The notes beneath the pieces are model-generated. The model was not told the origin of the DNA, made no database searches, and worked only from the letters and a program-made list of their open reading frames with translations. A program made the position numbers and the translations under genes. Below, in pieces: positions 1-10,498 of a stretch of 64,000 nt of DNA (positions are counted from its first letter, which is position 1; each line of letters starts with the position of its first letter). This DNA is from JABDGC01 sp964449835 (lineage in GTDB: Bacteria > Pseudomonadota > Gammaproteobacteria > DSM-16500), in the NCBI GenBank assembly GCA_964449835.1, contig CAYVBZ010000003.1, positions 1 through 64,000 on the forward strand, in the 5' to 3' direction.

Positions 1-3000
1 TTAAATTAGTAATCGCATTGGCGATATTCAAACCAGAACCATCAACTTGAATCGCTGCACCACTCGCTTCCGCGACAGCGCCTGTGCCCAAGGCTGTATT
101 GTTTTGCACATCCAACACACCTGCACTTAAAGTGGTGCCGCCGGTGTAACTGTTGGTTCCTGACAAGGTTAAAGTACCATTGCTAGTCTTAGTCAAGCTC
201 GTTACACCCGAGCCACTGCCATTAGCAATTGAACCGGTGATCGAGGCAGAACCTGCATTGCTAATCGTGAGTGCACGATTATTACTCGTGTTATCACCTG
301 TGACAGAAGTCAAACTAATAGTACCCGCCGCAGTCAAAGTTGAATTCGCGCTGAGCACCAGAGGACCACCAAAGGTCAGAGTGCCGCTACCACTGGCTGT
401 CACATTGCCGTCCAGGGTGTAGGTCGTCGTGCCAGTCGAACTCAGGTTTATGTTATTATTCAAAACCAAATTGGCACTAGGTGCCGACCCTGAGACCGTG
501 TAAAGAATATTAGAAGACAAACTGCCCTTGGCCGTACTCAAGATTGTATTGGACAAGGTATTGGTATTATTATCACCTACATTCACTGTGTTCGAAGTTA
601 AGCTCAGGCCGCTAATGCTGCCACCGCTGGTCGGCGTGAGCGTCACAGCATTTGCCGAAGCGCTAGTCAGATAGACAAGAATTGGCGTGCTGTCCACAAT
701 CACGCCATTGCCTTCTAAGAAATAATAGAACCCATTATTCGTGCTGGCCACCGCTGTCGCTTGTGAAGGATTGGTGTAACTTGTGGACGCACTCACATTC
801 ACGCCGCTCGCAGCCAAGGTAACTGTCGCCCCCAAAGTGCTTGACGTACCGGAAATCACACGCGGTGTTGCAGTATAAAAAGTCGTGAGATAAGGGAAAG
901 ATGATCCGCTGATAATCCCCCAGTTACTGCTGTTAAACGTCCACCCTGTGAAAGTGCTTTGCGTCATCATGTTCGTGGTATTCTCGCCCGTCGCACTGGC
1001 GTTGCCTGTACCGGTACTATTGCTAGTCGACCCATTACTGCCAATACCAGACGTGGAAACATTAAAGAAATTATTTGTGAAATTACAAGTGCTCGCGACA
1101 TTGGTACAGAAACCCAATAAGCCGCCTGCATGGCCCGCGGCCGTGCCGCTCACACTGCCTGAAGAATAAGAAGTGTTAATTGTATTAGATGAGCCAAGAC
1201 TCGTGGTTGTATTGGCATTATTAGCGATGCCGCCGACCAAAGCGCCGGCATAAGTAAATGAACTATTGGCTGCCGTCACATTTCCCGTGGCATAAGAATT
1301 TTGTAGTAAAGCATTGCCGTATAAAAAGCCGACCGCCCCGCCAACCATCACAAAGTTACCAGACGAGCCAGCATCGGTCGAACTCACAGACGCTGTGCTG
1401 AAACTTCCGCTAATCGTTGCAGTGACATGGGCGTTTCCATTCAGCACGCCTACAAGGCCGCCCACTCCCTCTTGAGTGGTCCCAGCTCCGCTCACCGTAC
1501 CGGTCGTATAGACATTTGTTACATTGATCGTCGCGCCGCCATTATTGCCCCAAACTTCGCCCGCGAGAATACCGACCGCAAACGCAGTAGCACTTTTATT
1601 GCCAGCAACACTGGCATTGACGACACCCACATTCTCGATTAAAACATTAGTCGGGCTGCTGGCCGCAAGAGCAACTATACCAAACAAACCAACGTAGTCC
1701 GCGCTGCTATTGTTAATATAAAGATTTTCAATAACAAAGTTATTTCCGTTAAAAACACCCGAGAAAGGCATTGAAGTGCTTACAGCTACCGGATAAAAAC
1801 CTGTATTCGCACTTGAACCGCCCCAGACATCGGCGATGTTCGTTTTCGCCGTGGAAAAATCAAGATTGGTATTCAGCGTATAACTCGCTGTGACATTGGC
1901 GTTCATGAGCTCCAATTCATGTAAGTTTGTGATCGTCGTATTATATTCAGAAACCAACATGGGAAAGGTTGCTCCTGGAATGTTGACCCAAGGCCCTGTC
2001 GGCACAGCCGTCTTCGGCAACTGATAAGTCGACGTATTAAAACTTCCTACGTTATAGGCTGAAAATTGAGTCCCCTGCATCATATTTGAAGTGCTACTCG
2101 GATAATTAGTGTTCAGCGTCGTTCCACTGCCCACCGGATTCAGCGTGCCTGTCACATCCGTATCATAAACAAGACAACCACCACTGCAAGCCGTGCTGGT
2201 ACTACTGCCATTGTTCACACCAATGACTGCCCCAATATTCGAAGTCGCCGTGGTAACATTTGTGCCGTTATGTTGGATAAAGCCACTCGAATAGCTAAAG
2301 GCAAGGGTAACGCCGCTGGTATTATTTCCGACCAGCCCGCCCACGCCAAACGTGATAGAAGAAGCCGTCCCATTAACCGTACCGGTATTATAGGAGTTGG
2401 TAATAGTATTATAAGTTTGCCCCACAAGACCGCCCACATAGTCATTGCCAGTAACCGTTGCCCCATTATAAGAAGCAGCCATTGGAGAATTGAGAACGCC
2501 TGCAATGCCGCCGACAAAATTGCTGGTGCCCGTGACCGTACCATACACAGCAATATTGGTAATTAAAGCACCTGGACCACTGTTACCCTCGAGAGCGCCG
2601 ACAAAAGAACTTCCTGTAATATTCACGTTATTAAATATAATATTTGCGGCTGTGAAATTGCCGCCACTGCCGACATTCCCGAACAACGCCACTTGACTAC
2701 CGCTTGGCTGGTAAATGTAAAGATCATTGATTGCGATAGAAGCGCTGGTATTCCCGATTCTCAGTGAATTACTATCGAGGCTAGAAGTTGTGACAAAAGA
2801 TCCAATGCTGCCGCTAATCGTACCCTGAAAAACCGCATTGCCATTTCCAATCGGCACAAACCCACTGCAACCTGTGCCCGAACAACCATTTGACCCCCAG
2901 TTAGCGGTCACCGCCGCGCTAATAATATTGCTGCTATTTGTAAGCCAATAACTCACACTGGTCATAGGACCTGTGGCAATCCCTTGCAAGCCAAAAATAT

Positions 3001-6000
3001 CCGCAATTTGATAAGGGCTTGTCGTGGACCCAAAACGAGTAAACTGGCCCGCAAAAGCATTGTTAAAAGCCGTGCCAGTAGCAATTTGGAAATTACCGGT
3101 CACGCTAAAAGTTGGCAAGGATGCCGAACTCTGGAACCATTGTCCTTGCTGTAAAACAAAATTGTTTGCGAAGAGATTAAAGGCCATGGTCGTCGGTACA
3201 CCACTCGTTCCGCTACCAATCGAAGCGGGGTTCGTTCCGCCAAAGGTTTGCGTTCCTGTGTTTTTCGCAGTCAAGCTGATCGAGCCCAAAGGACTCGCAG
3301 AAGTGCCTAAAGCCCCGTTAAAATAAATATTGCCGGTGCTGGCACTCAGTGTGAGGTTTTCCGACGTGGCGCCGCTGTTCGAAATCGTGCTGTTAAAAAC
3401 AAGACTTGCGCCGCTTGAGGTGAAAACACCATTGCTCGTCAAGCTCACCACGCCGCTATACGTCTGCGCACCACTTGCCGTTGTCACCGCGCTGCCACTG
3501 TTATTCACCGTGACAGGCCCGCCAAAAGTCAAAGCACCAGCGCCACTGGCTGTTATCGCGGCATCGATTGTATAAGTGGTCGTGGCTGTCGTGCTGAGGC
3601 TAATGCCTGAATTCAGTATCAAGTTAACATTGGGCGAAGTCCCGACAGAATACTGGGCATTGCTGGTGGACAAATTTCCTTTAGCAGTGCCTAACAAAGT
3701 ATTGGATAAAGTATTGGTGTTACTGTCTCCGACTGTCACTTGATTGGCAGTCAGGTTCAAACCTGTAATGCTGCCGCCCGAGGCTGGCGTCAGCGTAACA
3801 GCGGCGGCTGATGCAGAGCTAATATAGGCAATAATGGGGGCACTATCAGCAATCACGCCATTGCCTTCGAAGAAATAATAGAAATTATTCGCTGTGGACG
3901 TTGTGGTCGCCATGGAAAGATTGGTGTACGTTGATGGAGAAGAAACATTCACGCCGCTAACCGCAAGCGTCACCACGGTGTTCGCTGCCGTCGCGGTCCC
4001 AGAAATGGGACGCGGTGTTAAGGGATAAAAAATCGTAAGATAAGGATAGGAAGAACCATTTGACAGGATGCCCCAAGTCGAACCCGAAGCCGGCGCCGCT
4101 GCAATACTCCAGCTCGCATTCGAGAAGGTCGTGAGGAAGGCCAAACTTCCAGAGTTGTTGCCATTAAACGTCCCGCCCGTTAAACTCCCGCCGCTCCCAA
4201 CTGTGCCGCTGCCTACTCCGCTCGACTGACCTGAAGTCGCTGTATCCCAAAAACTATTGGTGATAACGCCAGTTGTCCCGCCAACATTTTTACCGACGAA
4301 GCCACCCACACCCCCCGTGCCCGCCGTGCCGCTCACCCTGCCGATACTATATGACTTCGAGATTGCATTGGCGCCGGTGCTGCTCTGCACTGTACTCAGG
4401 TCACCGACAAGGCCCCCCAGATAATTGATGGAGCCCGCCCCTGTTACATTGCCCGTGCTGTATGAATTGGTGATCGAACCTGCGCCTGCACCCCAGAGTT
4501 CGCCCACGAGACCTCCGAGAACATTCGTGCCCGCAGTATTAGATGAGCTGATGGCAGCTGTGCTATATGAATTTTTGATCGCGCTATTATTATCCGCAGC
4601 AACTATTCCTCCAAGGAAGGCCGTCACATTGGTCGAACCGGCGTAGCTGACTGTTCCGCTGACAACCGCATTACTGATGCTGCTGTTCAAGATTTCTCCC
4701 GCAAGAATGCCTATCACGACACTTCCTACCCGAGTCGAGTCAACCGAAGCATTCAAAACACCGATATTCGAAATAGCCCCTGTGACAAAGCCAAACAAGG
4801 CCGCATATTGTTGGCTGGTATGAATATAAAGATTATTAATGACATACCCATTCCCGTTAAAATTACTGGAAAATTGCGTCCCTATGGTCCCCATCGGCAC
4901 AAACCCCGCAGTGGTCCAAGCCGATCCCGACACCGGCGAACCATTGCTCGGGTTCGTAATGCTGGCATCAATATTCGTGCCCAACGCAAAATTATTTCCA
5001 GACCATAAACTGGTATTATTACTAATGGCCCCTAAACTATTTATTGTCGCGGCATCCGAAGCAGAACCCAATTCATTCACCAGCATGTAACTGATCGGTG
5101 TTGTACTGCCTATGTAAGGCGTTTCTGCGCTGCCAAAAACCGTTGGATCATAAAAAACAGAGACCGTGCCGCTGCCGCCTGAAAGCGACACTGCGCCTAT
5201 GGGTGAACCACCGCAATTACTGTTGCCCAAACCGCAAACCTTGCCTTTGGTCCCAAGGCCCGTATAAACATTCCAAGAAGCAATATTGTCTGCAATCAGA
5301 TTGACAGAGGCCCCGCCGGTATTCGAGATAATGCCAAACAAAACAATGTTTTTCGTGGCGCTCAGGGTCAAAGAGTTCGCGGAACTCCAGCTAAAGGAAT
5401 CCACTACCGTAATATTGCCTGTCCCCGTTCCGTTCGAATCGGTGGTCGTCACCGTCACATTATTATTGCCCAAGGCCGTGATTAAATTGGCCGTGGATAA
5501 ATAAGAATCTGAAATTGAACCCGAAGTCTGGCAAGTCGTCGCTGAGCTGGTGCAAGAAGTATCCACTGAGCTATCTGACCCAGTCATCCCCTGCGCTTGC
5601 GCATCTGCCAAAGTGCCGGCAATCCAAATGTTGACCGGGTCCAAAAGCCAAGTCCCGACCTGCCCATGGGGGGCCGCCGTCGTGACCCTGCCGCCCGCCA
5701 CATCCAAATACCCCCCCGAGGTTTCCACCCACCCGCCGTTTCCACGGCCTGCCCCTTGCGCCTCTATGGAACCATGGAACTCGGTGGCCTGGTTCGACCA
5801 AACAACTACCAGGCCCCCGTTTCCATCCATCAGCGCATTAGCCAAAATGGAGGCACCAGGACTAACGGTCACAGTTTCTGCATTGCTCAGAGGACCTGCC
5901 CCGTGGGCGCTTCCGCCGATATTGACCGTACCTCCGCCTAAATCGCCATTCACGCTAATTTGAGCTGGCGCCTCCATATATATAGACCGCCCCAATACCA

Positions 6001-9000
6001 CAACCTGGCCGCCTAGGCCGCCAAGGGTTGAGGCATCTATTAAGTTACCGAGATTGACTTGACCATTAACTGCAGATAAATAGACACTTGAAGCATAGAT
6101 GGCGCCTTGAACATTCAAAACGCCGCTGCTTAAAGTAGAAAGAACCAAAGCACCCAGCGGGCTGCCCAATGCTCCGATGCTATTGAAAAGGACGGGGCCT
6201 GACTCTGTATTGAGGGCCAAGCTATGGCCTGCCCCACTCACTGCCCCCAACTCTAGACTACCATTCCCACTATATAAAACTGTATCTGCCGCTAAAACAA
6301 CTGCACCAAAGACAAGCGCTTGATCGTTTGTGCTGATCCTCCCCGCTACCGTCGTCGTACTCGCCGTACTTGTCACACCATTTTCAAAGACAAGCTCCGA
6401 CTGGCTGTTACCGCCTAAGAACACACCACCTAAGTTGTTGAAACTGACTGGGTTGACTAGGGAGGACCCACCACCGCTATCAATCAATAAACGATAGCCT
6501 TGGGGCGAGGTATCAAAGTTGTTCGCATGCAAGGTATTATTGAAAGCAACCGAGGAAGCCGTATTTTGCACGGCCACTGTATCTGCCGCAACTGGGCCAC
6601 TGAAGCTGGTCAAGTTAGAATTCTCAATTGTAAGGTTGCCCGTACTTCTAAAGGAGCCGCCTGTAATCGCACCGCTGCTGCCCCCATTTAAAATCAAAGA
6701 GTTCGTCCCACCGTTCACGTCGCCAAAGCCAATGTTCGCGCCGCTTGCGCCATTCATCGTGGTATCAATGGTGGTCGTTGCCGTTAAGCCCATGTTTTCA
6801 TTAGAGCTCACGAACGCACCCCCACTGGTATAATAGTTTCCGCCCAACGCTAAGGTTGGGGCCTCTCCCGTTCCCGTATAACTTTGTCCACCCGTGGTCG
6901 TCACCGACTTCAGCGCAATGCTGTTCCCGGCAATCGCCAACCCTGCTAAGGCCACGCCAGGGCCTACGTCCCCGTCAAGCTCCACGTTCCCCGTCAAAGT
7001 CAAAAAGGCAGGGGGCGTGGGGCCTGCTGCCGCGTCAACCGTACTCTCAAATTGAATCAGCCCTTGGCTTGAGGAAAGACTGGTGTCCGCCCCCACCGTC
7101 GCAGCCCCTGTATAGGTTTGGTTGGCAACCGTTGTGACTGTCTGTAAATTCGTCCCCGTCTTAGGGGTACCAGCATTCAGGTTAGAGGCCCCTGAGACCG
7201 CCAAGGAACTCAAGGCCTGCTTGCTGCCAAGAAAAGCACCCGGGTTGAAAATAACATTGCCAATAATTTCCAGGCCCTGCGCCCCAGCCACTTGTGCATC
7301 CACAAGACTATTAAAGGCCACCGTTTGGGCCGTTAAATCCACTGTTGATTTCGTTAAAGTGACAGGGCCATTATAGGTTTGCGTTCCTGAGGTCGTAATG
7401 TCCGCTCCCAAAAGCGTCGCCCCTTGCGAAGAGGTACTTAAACTCGCTAACGGTCTCGACCCACCGACTGTACCATTCAAAGCCAAAGTGCCGGGGCCAT
7501 TGAAACTTAAGGAATAAGGGCCATCAATCGTGCCCGTAAAGGCCAGCGAAGACCCGCTCTCTAGGCCCACGTCCGTTGCTCCCGTTAAAGTCACAGCGCC
7601 GCTTAAGGCCGCTTGACTGCCACTCGTCGTTTCAATTGCGCCGCTGGTGCCGGGCGCGCCAGGGCCTTCAACCTGCATCGCATTGGCCAAGGAGACGTTA
7701 TTCAATTGCAGCGTTGCATTCGCATTCACTTTCACAAGACCAACACCAAGACTAGAACCATCTGCGACAGTTAAAATACCTGAATTCAAATAAGTCCCAC
7801 CGCCATAGCTATTGCCTAATCCTGAGACAATTAAAATGCCGCTGCCTGCATTAGTAATCGCAGTATCAGCCCCTGTGATCGAACCCGTAATAGCAGAACC
7901 TTGTCCGCTGCCACTGATTGTTAAATTAAATCCGCCGGACACATCTCCTTTGACGACCACATCGCCGTTCGTTGCAGTCAACGTTGTATTTTGTGCGAGT
8001 TGCGCGTTGCCATTCAAAGTGACTTGGCCTGCTGTCACAGCAGCTTGTCCGCTGCCCGCTTGAAATTGAATTTGTCCTTGGCCTTGGTTTGCAGTCAAGA
8101 CCACACTCGAGCCTTGGCTTTGGCCATAAAGAATGGGTTGGGCATTTGAATTTAAGAGAATATTATGACTGGCTTGCAAAGTCAGAGAAGTCGGCGCAGT
8201 CCAAGTGACAGCATCAGCCACTGTAATATCACCAAGACCTGCAGCGCTGCTGTCGGTTGTAATGACAACATTACTGAAATTTAAAGCATTCTCTAAATTT
8301 GCCACATCAACCACAGAAGTATCTGCGGGAACAGGGCCCTCTTGGTTGCTAGCCCGAATCAAAATATTTTCAGGGTCTAAGAGCCAAGTGCCAGTCGAGC
8401 CATGCGGCGCAGTCAAATTAACTTGCATCCCCGCCACATCCAATAACTTACCGGAGGTTTCAATGAAACCGCCATTGCCGCCTTCAAGGCCCCCTTGTGC
8501 ACTCAAGCTGCCATGCACTTGTGTATCGCCTTGAGACCAAATCGTAATAGAGCCGCCGTTGCCATTCACTAAAGCATCCGCCGAGAGACTGGCACCTGAG
8601 GCCACCATGACAGTTTGCGCACCGCTTCCCTCTTTACCAACAGAAATCGTTCCCCCGCCTTTAGCGCCATTTGCTTTGATCGACGCAGTTGACTGCAAAT
8701 CAATGCTATTTGCTGCAATTAGCACCTCTCCGCCTTGACCTTGGGGATTATGCCGTGAGGAAGCCTTAATTTTACCCGCTACAGTCACAGCCCCACCCGG
8801 ACTTTCTCCACCTAAAAGAATAACTTGGCCGCCTTGGGGCCCATCTGCCTGAATTTTACCCGAAGAGGTAATTTCAATGGTATTGCCCGCAACCTGGACT
8901 ACCGCTCCTTCACCTTGTACAACAGCCGGGCCACTTGAAGTCGCTGGAGCAGAATTGGCTATAATTTTACCAGAAACCTGAACATCGCCTGTTCCGCCAT

Positions 9001-9889
9001 CTAGCTCGATGGTTTTTCCGTTGTTCAAATTAAGACCGCCGTTCGGATCATTAGCAATGGCATTGGCCTCTACAACCCCACTCATATTAACCGCATGGGC
9101 CAAAACCCCTTGGGCCGCCTTGGCCGACATCAGTACCGTCCCGCCGTCCGCCTCAATAATCCCATTATTCGTGGCCCCATCTTGCAGCGGTTTCCCATTT
9201 TGGTCTACACCCGCCTTTTGCGTTGGATCTGAAATAGCAAAATTAATCAAATCGTTACCAGAGAAGCTCACCGTGAAAGTCTCGCCTGAAGCCAACACAA
9301 CATGCCCCATTTGAGCATCGACCTCTCCATTATTCACAACACTATGGCCCATCATGATCACAAAACCATGATCTAAGGAAGCAATATGGCCGTCATTAAT
9401 GACAGACCCATTATAGCCACCCGATTGATTAAATTGATAATTTCGATTCAAAAAGTTTTGGTCCGACATGTCCGAGGTTGAGGCCATAATCCCACCGACA
9501 TTCACATAAGCATCGGGGCCAAAATAGATACCCGCTTGATTAATCAGAATAATTTGTCCCGTGGCCGATAAATGCCCCATAATTTCAGAAGCCCCTTGCC
9601 CGGGATTAATACGATTTAAAGCAATGCCGCCTTGAGGTTGTTGAAACTGAGTGGTTTCATTCTGCTTAATATTAAAACTCTGCCAATTCAAAATGGCTTG
9701 CTGACTACTTTGCTGCACGGTGGTGGTCGTCTGCGTTTGCTCAACCGTCACGGCCCCGGAGGCAACATTACCCAAAACAGGGTTCGCAAAAGCGCCGTCC
9801 GAAAAAAGGAACATCCCTAAAAATGCAAAAACAGCACCCCAGGGTCCACACTGTTTTGGGCACTGCTTTTTATCCGCTTGTCCTTCCAT
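1..9889 (-). CDS. Giant FHA-type two-partner secretion exoprotein (partial, C-terminus outside window)
   Basis: Secreted adhesin/hemagglutinin-like TpsA protein, presumably exported by the divergent TpsB at 10548. The ATG at 9889-9887 follows AAGAGG. Residues 1-35 form a signal peptide ending SDGAFA. The TPS domain follows, with NWQSFNI, the GIYFGPDAYVNVGG block and MASTS. About 3296 codons are in the window. I checked the frame at about ten places, including both ends, and it is consistent; I did not check every codon for stops. Recurring elements are W-LLDP blocks near residues 502 and 1414, two GLUG-type blocks (about 1530-2000 and 2380-3000) ending in a W.F..W.I..G..FPYL pattern, and a passenger-associated strand repeat (SGTNSYTGGTTLSAG) near residue 3250. 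Val/Pro-rich plus-strand frames here are antisense shadows. Binding target unknown. Confidence 0.93.
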   Translation of the reverse strand, partial: MEGQADKKQCPKQCGPWGAVFAFLGMFLFSDGAFANPVLGNVASGAVTVEQTQTTTTVQQSSQQAILNWQSFNIKQNETTQFQQPQGGIALNRINPGQGASEIMGHLSATGQIILINQAGIYFGPDAYVNVGGIMASTSDMSDQNFLNRNYQFNQSGGYNGSVINDGHIASLDHGFVIMMGHSVVNNGEVDAQMGHVVLASGETFTVSFSGNDLINFAISDPTQKAGVDQNGKPLQDGATNNGIIEADGGTVLMSAKAAQGVLAHAVNMSGVVEANAIANDPNGGLNLNNGKTIELDGGTGDVQVSGKIIANSAPATSSGPAVVQGEGAVVQVAGNTIEITSSGKIQADGPQGGQVILLGGESPGGAVTVAGKIKASSRHNPQGQGGEVLIAANSIDLQSTASIKANGAKGGGTISVGKEGSGAQTVMVASGASLSADALVNGNGGSITIWSQGDTQVHGSLSAQGGLEGGNGGFIETSGKLLDVAGMQVNLTAPHGSTGTWLLDPENILIRASNQEGPVPADTSVVDVANLENALNFSNVVITTDSSAAGLGDITVADAVTWTAPTSLTLQASHNILLNSNAQPILYGQSQGSSVVLTANQGQGQIQFQAGSGQAAVTAGQVTLNGNAQLAQNTTLTATNGDVVVKGDVSGGFNLTISGSGQGSAITGSITGADTAITNAGSGILIVSGLGNSYGGGTYLNSGILTVADGSSLGVGLVKVNANATLQLNNVSLANAMQVEGPGAPGTSGAIETTSGSQAALSGAVTLTGATDVGLESGSSLAFTGTIDGPYSLSFNGPGTLALNGTVGGSRPLASLSTSSQGATLLGADITTSGTQTYNGPVTLTKSTVDLTAQTVAFNSLVDAQVAGAQGLEIIGNVIFNPGAFLGSKQALSSLAVSGASNLNAGTPKTGTNLQTVTTVANQTYTGAATVGADTSLSSSQGLIQFESTVDAAAGPTPPAFLTLTGNVELDGDVGPGVALAGLAIAGNSIALKSVTTTGGQSYTGTGEAPTLALGGNYYTSGGAFVSSNENMGLTATTTIDTTMNGASGANIGFGDVNGGTNSLILNGGSSGAITGGSFRSTGNLTIENSNLTSFSGPVAADTVAVQNTASSVAFNNTLHANNFDTSPQGYRLLIDSGGGSSLVNPVSFNNLGGVFLGGNSQSELVFENGVTSTASTTTVAGRISTNDQALVFGAVVLAADTVLYSGNGSLELGAVSGAGHSLALNTESGPVLFNSIGALGSPLGALVLSTLSSGVLNVQGAIYASSVYLSAVNGQVNLGNLIDASTLGGLGGQVVVLGRSIYMEAPAQISVNGDLGGGTVNIGGSAHGAGPLSNAETVTVSPGASILANALMDGNGGLVVVWSNQATEFHGSIEAQGAGRGNGGWVETSGGYLDVAGGRVTTAAPHGQVGTWLLDPVNIWIAGTLADAQAQGMTGSDSSVDTSCTSSATTCQTSGSISDSYLSTANLITALGNNNVTVTTTDSNGTGTGNITVVDSFSWSSANSLTLSATKNIVLFGIISNTGGASVNLIADNIASWNVYTGLGTKGKVCGLGNSNCGGSPIGAVSLSGGSGTVSVFYDPTVFGSAETPYIGSTTPISYMLVNELGSASDAATINSLGAISNNTSLWSGNNFALGTNIDASITNPSNGSPVSGSAWTTAGFVPMGTIGTQFSSNFNGNGYVINNLYIHTSQQYAALFGFVTGAISNIGVLNASVDSTRVGSVVIGILAGEILNSSISNAVVSGTVSYAGSTNVTAFLGGIVAADNNSAIKNSYSTAAISSSNTAGTNVLGGLVGELWGAGAGSITNSYSTGNVTGAGSINYLGGLVGDLSTVQSSTGANAISKSYSIGRVSGTAGTGGVGGFVGKNVGGTTGVITNSFWDTATSGQSSGVGSGTVGSGGSLTGGTFNGNNSGSLAFLTTFSNASWSIAAAPASGSTWGILSNGSSYPYLTIFYPLTPRPISGTATAANTVVTLAVSGVNVSSPSTYTNLSMATTTSTANNFYYFFEGNGVIADSAPIIAYISSASAAAVTLTPASGGSITGLNLTANQVTVGDSNTNTLSNTLLGTAKGNLSTSNAQYSVGTSPNVNLILNSGISLSTTATTTYTIDAAITASGAGALTFGGPVTVNNSGSAVTTASGAQTYSGVVSLTSNGVFTSSGASLVFNSTISNSGATSENLTLSASTGNIYFNGALGTSASPLGSISLTAKNTGTQTFGGTNPASIGSGTSGVPTTMAFNLFANNFVLQQGQWFQSSASLPTFSVTGNFQIATGTAFNNAFAGQFTRFGSTTSPYQIADIFGLQGIATGPMTSVSYWLTNSSNIISAAVTANWGSNGCSGTGCSGFVPIGNGNAVFQGTISGSIGSFVTTSSLDSNSLRIGNTSASIAINDLYIYQPSGSQVALFGNVGSGGNFTAANIIFNNVNITGSSFVGALEGNSGPGALITNIAVYGTVTGTSNFVGGIAGVLNSPMAASYNGATVTGNDYVGGLVGQTYNTITNSYNTGTVNGTASSITFGVGGLVGNNTSGVTLAFSYSSGFIQHNGTNVTTATSNIGAVIGVNNGSSTSTACSGGCLVYDTDVTGTLNPVGSGTTLNTNYPSSTSNMMQGTQFSAYNVGSFNTSTYQLPKTAVPTGPWVNIPGATFPMLVSEYNTTITNLHELELMNANVTASYTLNTNLDFSTAKTNIADVWGGSSANTGFYPVAVSTSMPFSGVFNGNNFVIENLYINNSSADYVGLFGIVALAASSPTNVLIENVGVVNASVAGNKSATAFAVGILAGEVWGNNGGATINVTNVYTTGTVSGAGTTQEGVGGLVGVLNGNAHVTATISGSFSTASVSSTDAGSSGNFVMVGGAVGFLYGNALLQNSYATGNVTAANSSFTYAGALVGGIANNANTTTSLGSSNTINTSYSSGSVSGTAAGHAGGLLGFCTNVASTCNFTNNFFNVSTSGIGSNGSTSNSTGTGNASATGENTTNMMTQSTFTGWTFNSSNWGIISGSSFPYLTTFYTATPRVISGTSSTLGATVTLAASGVNVSASTSYTNPSQATAVASTNNGFYYFLEGNGVIVDSTPILVYLTSASANAVTLTPTSGGSISGLSLTSNTVNVGDNNTNTLSNTILSTAKGSLSSNILYTVSGSAPSANLVLNNNINLSSTGTTTYTLDGNVTASGSGTLTFGGPLVLSANSTLTAAGTISLTSVTGDNTSNNRALTISNAGSASITGSIANGSGSGVTSLTKTSNGTLTLSGTNSYTGGTTLSAGVLDVQNNTALGTGAVAEASGAAIQVDGSGLNIANAITNL
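361..1010 (-). repeat. Internal duplication in the exoprotein gene, downstream copy
   Basis: This stretch matches 3510-4160 imperfectly but colinearly at an offset of about 3153 bp, which is 1051 codons. Shared landmarks are the EGNGVI, NTNTLSNT and FPYLT-type segments. The repeat lies within coding sequence and keeps frame, so it represents a duplicated protein module. Confidence 0.8.
3510..4160 (-). repeat. Internal duplication in the exoprotein gene, upstream copy
   Basis: Partner of the 361-1010 copy. The preceding GLUG-type segments (about 4240-5300 here, about 1170-2750 for the other copy) also correspond, so the duplicated unit is probably larger than the best-matching core. Confidence 0.8.
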
Positions 9890-10190
9890 CCAGACCTCTT
9901 AAAGATTTGTTAAGAATCTCTTAACATTTCTTTAAGTGTAGCTTTTGCAAAAATAAAAATTGCCAAAATTCCCCTCCAACTGATTGAATTTTAAATTTTT
10001 TTCTCCGCAACTTGACAAGCTTCTTCCTCTCTTCAGCCTTAAGAGGAGAAAGTCAAAAAATTCAAGTTCTTGCTTCAAAAATGGCTTTTCTGGTTTCTCT
10101 TCGGGGCCCTCTCTTTTCACAAAATATATTCTTCTTTAAAACAAGGGCTTACTCCTTGAGAGGTAAAAATATTAAACCGCCTCTCCCAGG

Positions 10191-10221
10191 CCTCTCCTCC
10201 ACCAAAAGCGTGGAGGAGAGG
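10191..10221. repeat. REP-like hairpin, CCTCTCCTCCAC family
   Basis: Perfect 12-bp arms at 10191-10202 (CCTCTCCTCCAC) and 10210-10221 (GTGGAGGAGAGG) enclose a 7-nt loop. A close relative sits at 63843-63871 and a looser one at 49011-49030, so this is a dispersed palindromic family. Confidence 0.75.
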
Positions 10222-10251
10222 GGGAGGATTGGGGGGCTCCGGTTTTCTTAA

Positions 10252-10330
10252 CGCGAATTCCTGATAAGGGATTCTGTCATGCCAGCATGCTTTTAGCTGG
10301 CATGACAGAATCCTTTACCCGGAATTCGCG
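10252..10330. repeat. 79-bp nested inverted repeat
   Basis: Outer arms are CGCGAATTCC (10252-10261) and GGAATTCGCG (10321-10330), both perfect. Inner 18-bp arms are 10269-10286 and 10296-10313 (core GTCATGCCAGC/GCTGGCATGAC), also perfect, with a 9-nt loop. It is compatible with a REP/MITE-type element or a strong transcript hairpin. Confidence 0.8.
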
Positions 10331-10492
10331 TTCTTAGGTTAGTTTCATTATTTTCCTCTATCTGCATTCATTTTTCATTAAAGTTCAACAATATTCATTA
10401 TTTTCAGCAAAACTACACCCTTCCTTCCTGCCCCTGTTTCCCTCTCCTCCAATCCACCAAAACATCACATAGCAAAACCCCCCAGCACCCGT

Positions 10493-10498
10493 TATAAT
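10493..10498 (+). promoter_or_regulatory. Possible -10 element for the TpsB gene
   Basis: TATAAT lies 50 bp upstream of the ATG at 10548. The -35 region (around 10470) matches the consensus poorly, so this is tentative. Confidence 0.35.

Noticed and set aside
153..9314. Many plus-strand frames rich in Val, Pro, Ala and Leu
   Set aside because: They are antisense shadows of the giant minus-strand exoprotein, whose repetitive Gly/Thr/Asn codons leave the opposite strand open.
10186..10330. CRISPR array from closely spaced palindromes
   Set aside because: Only two different palindromes, no regular repeats and spacers, and no cas genes in the window.
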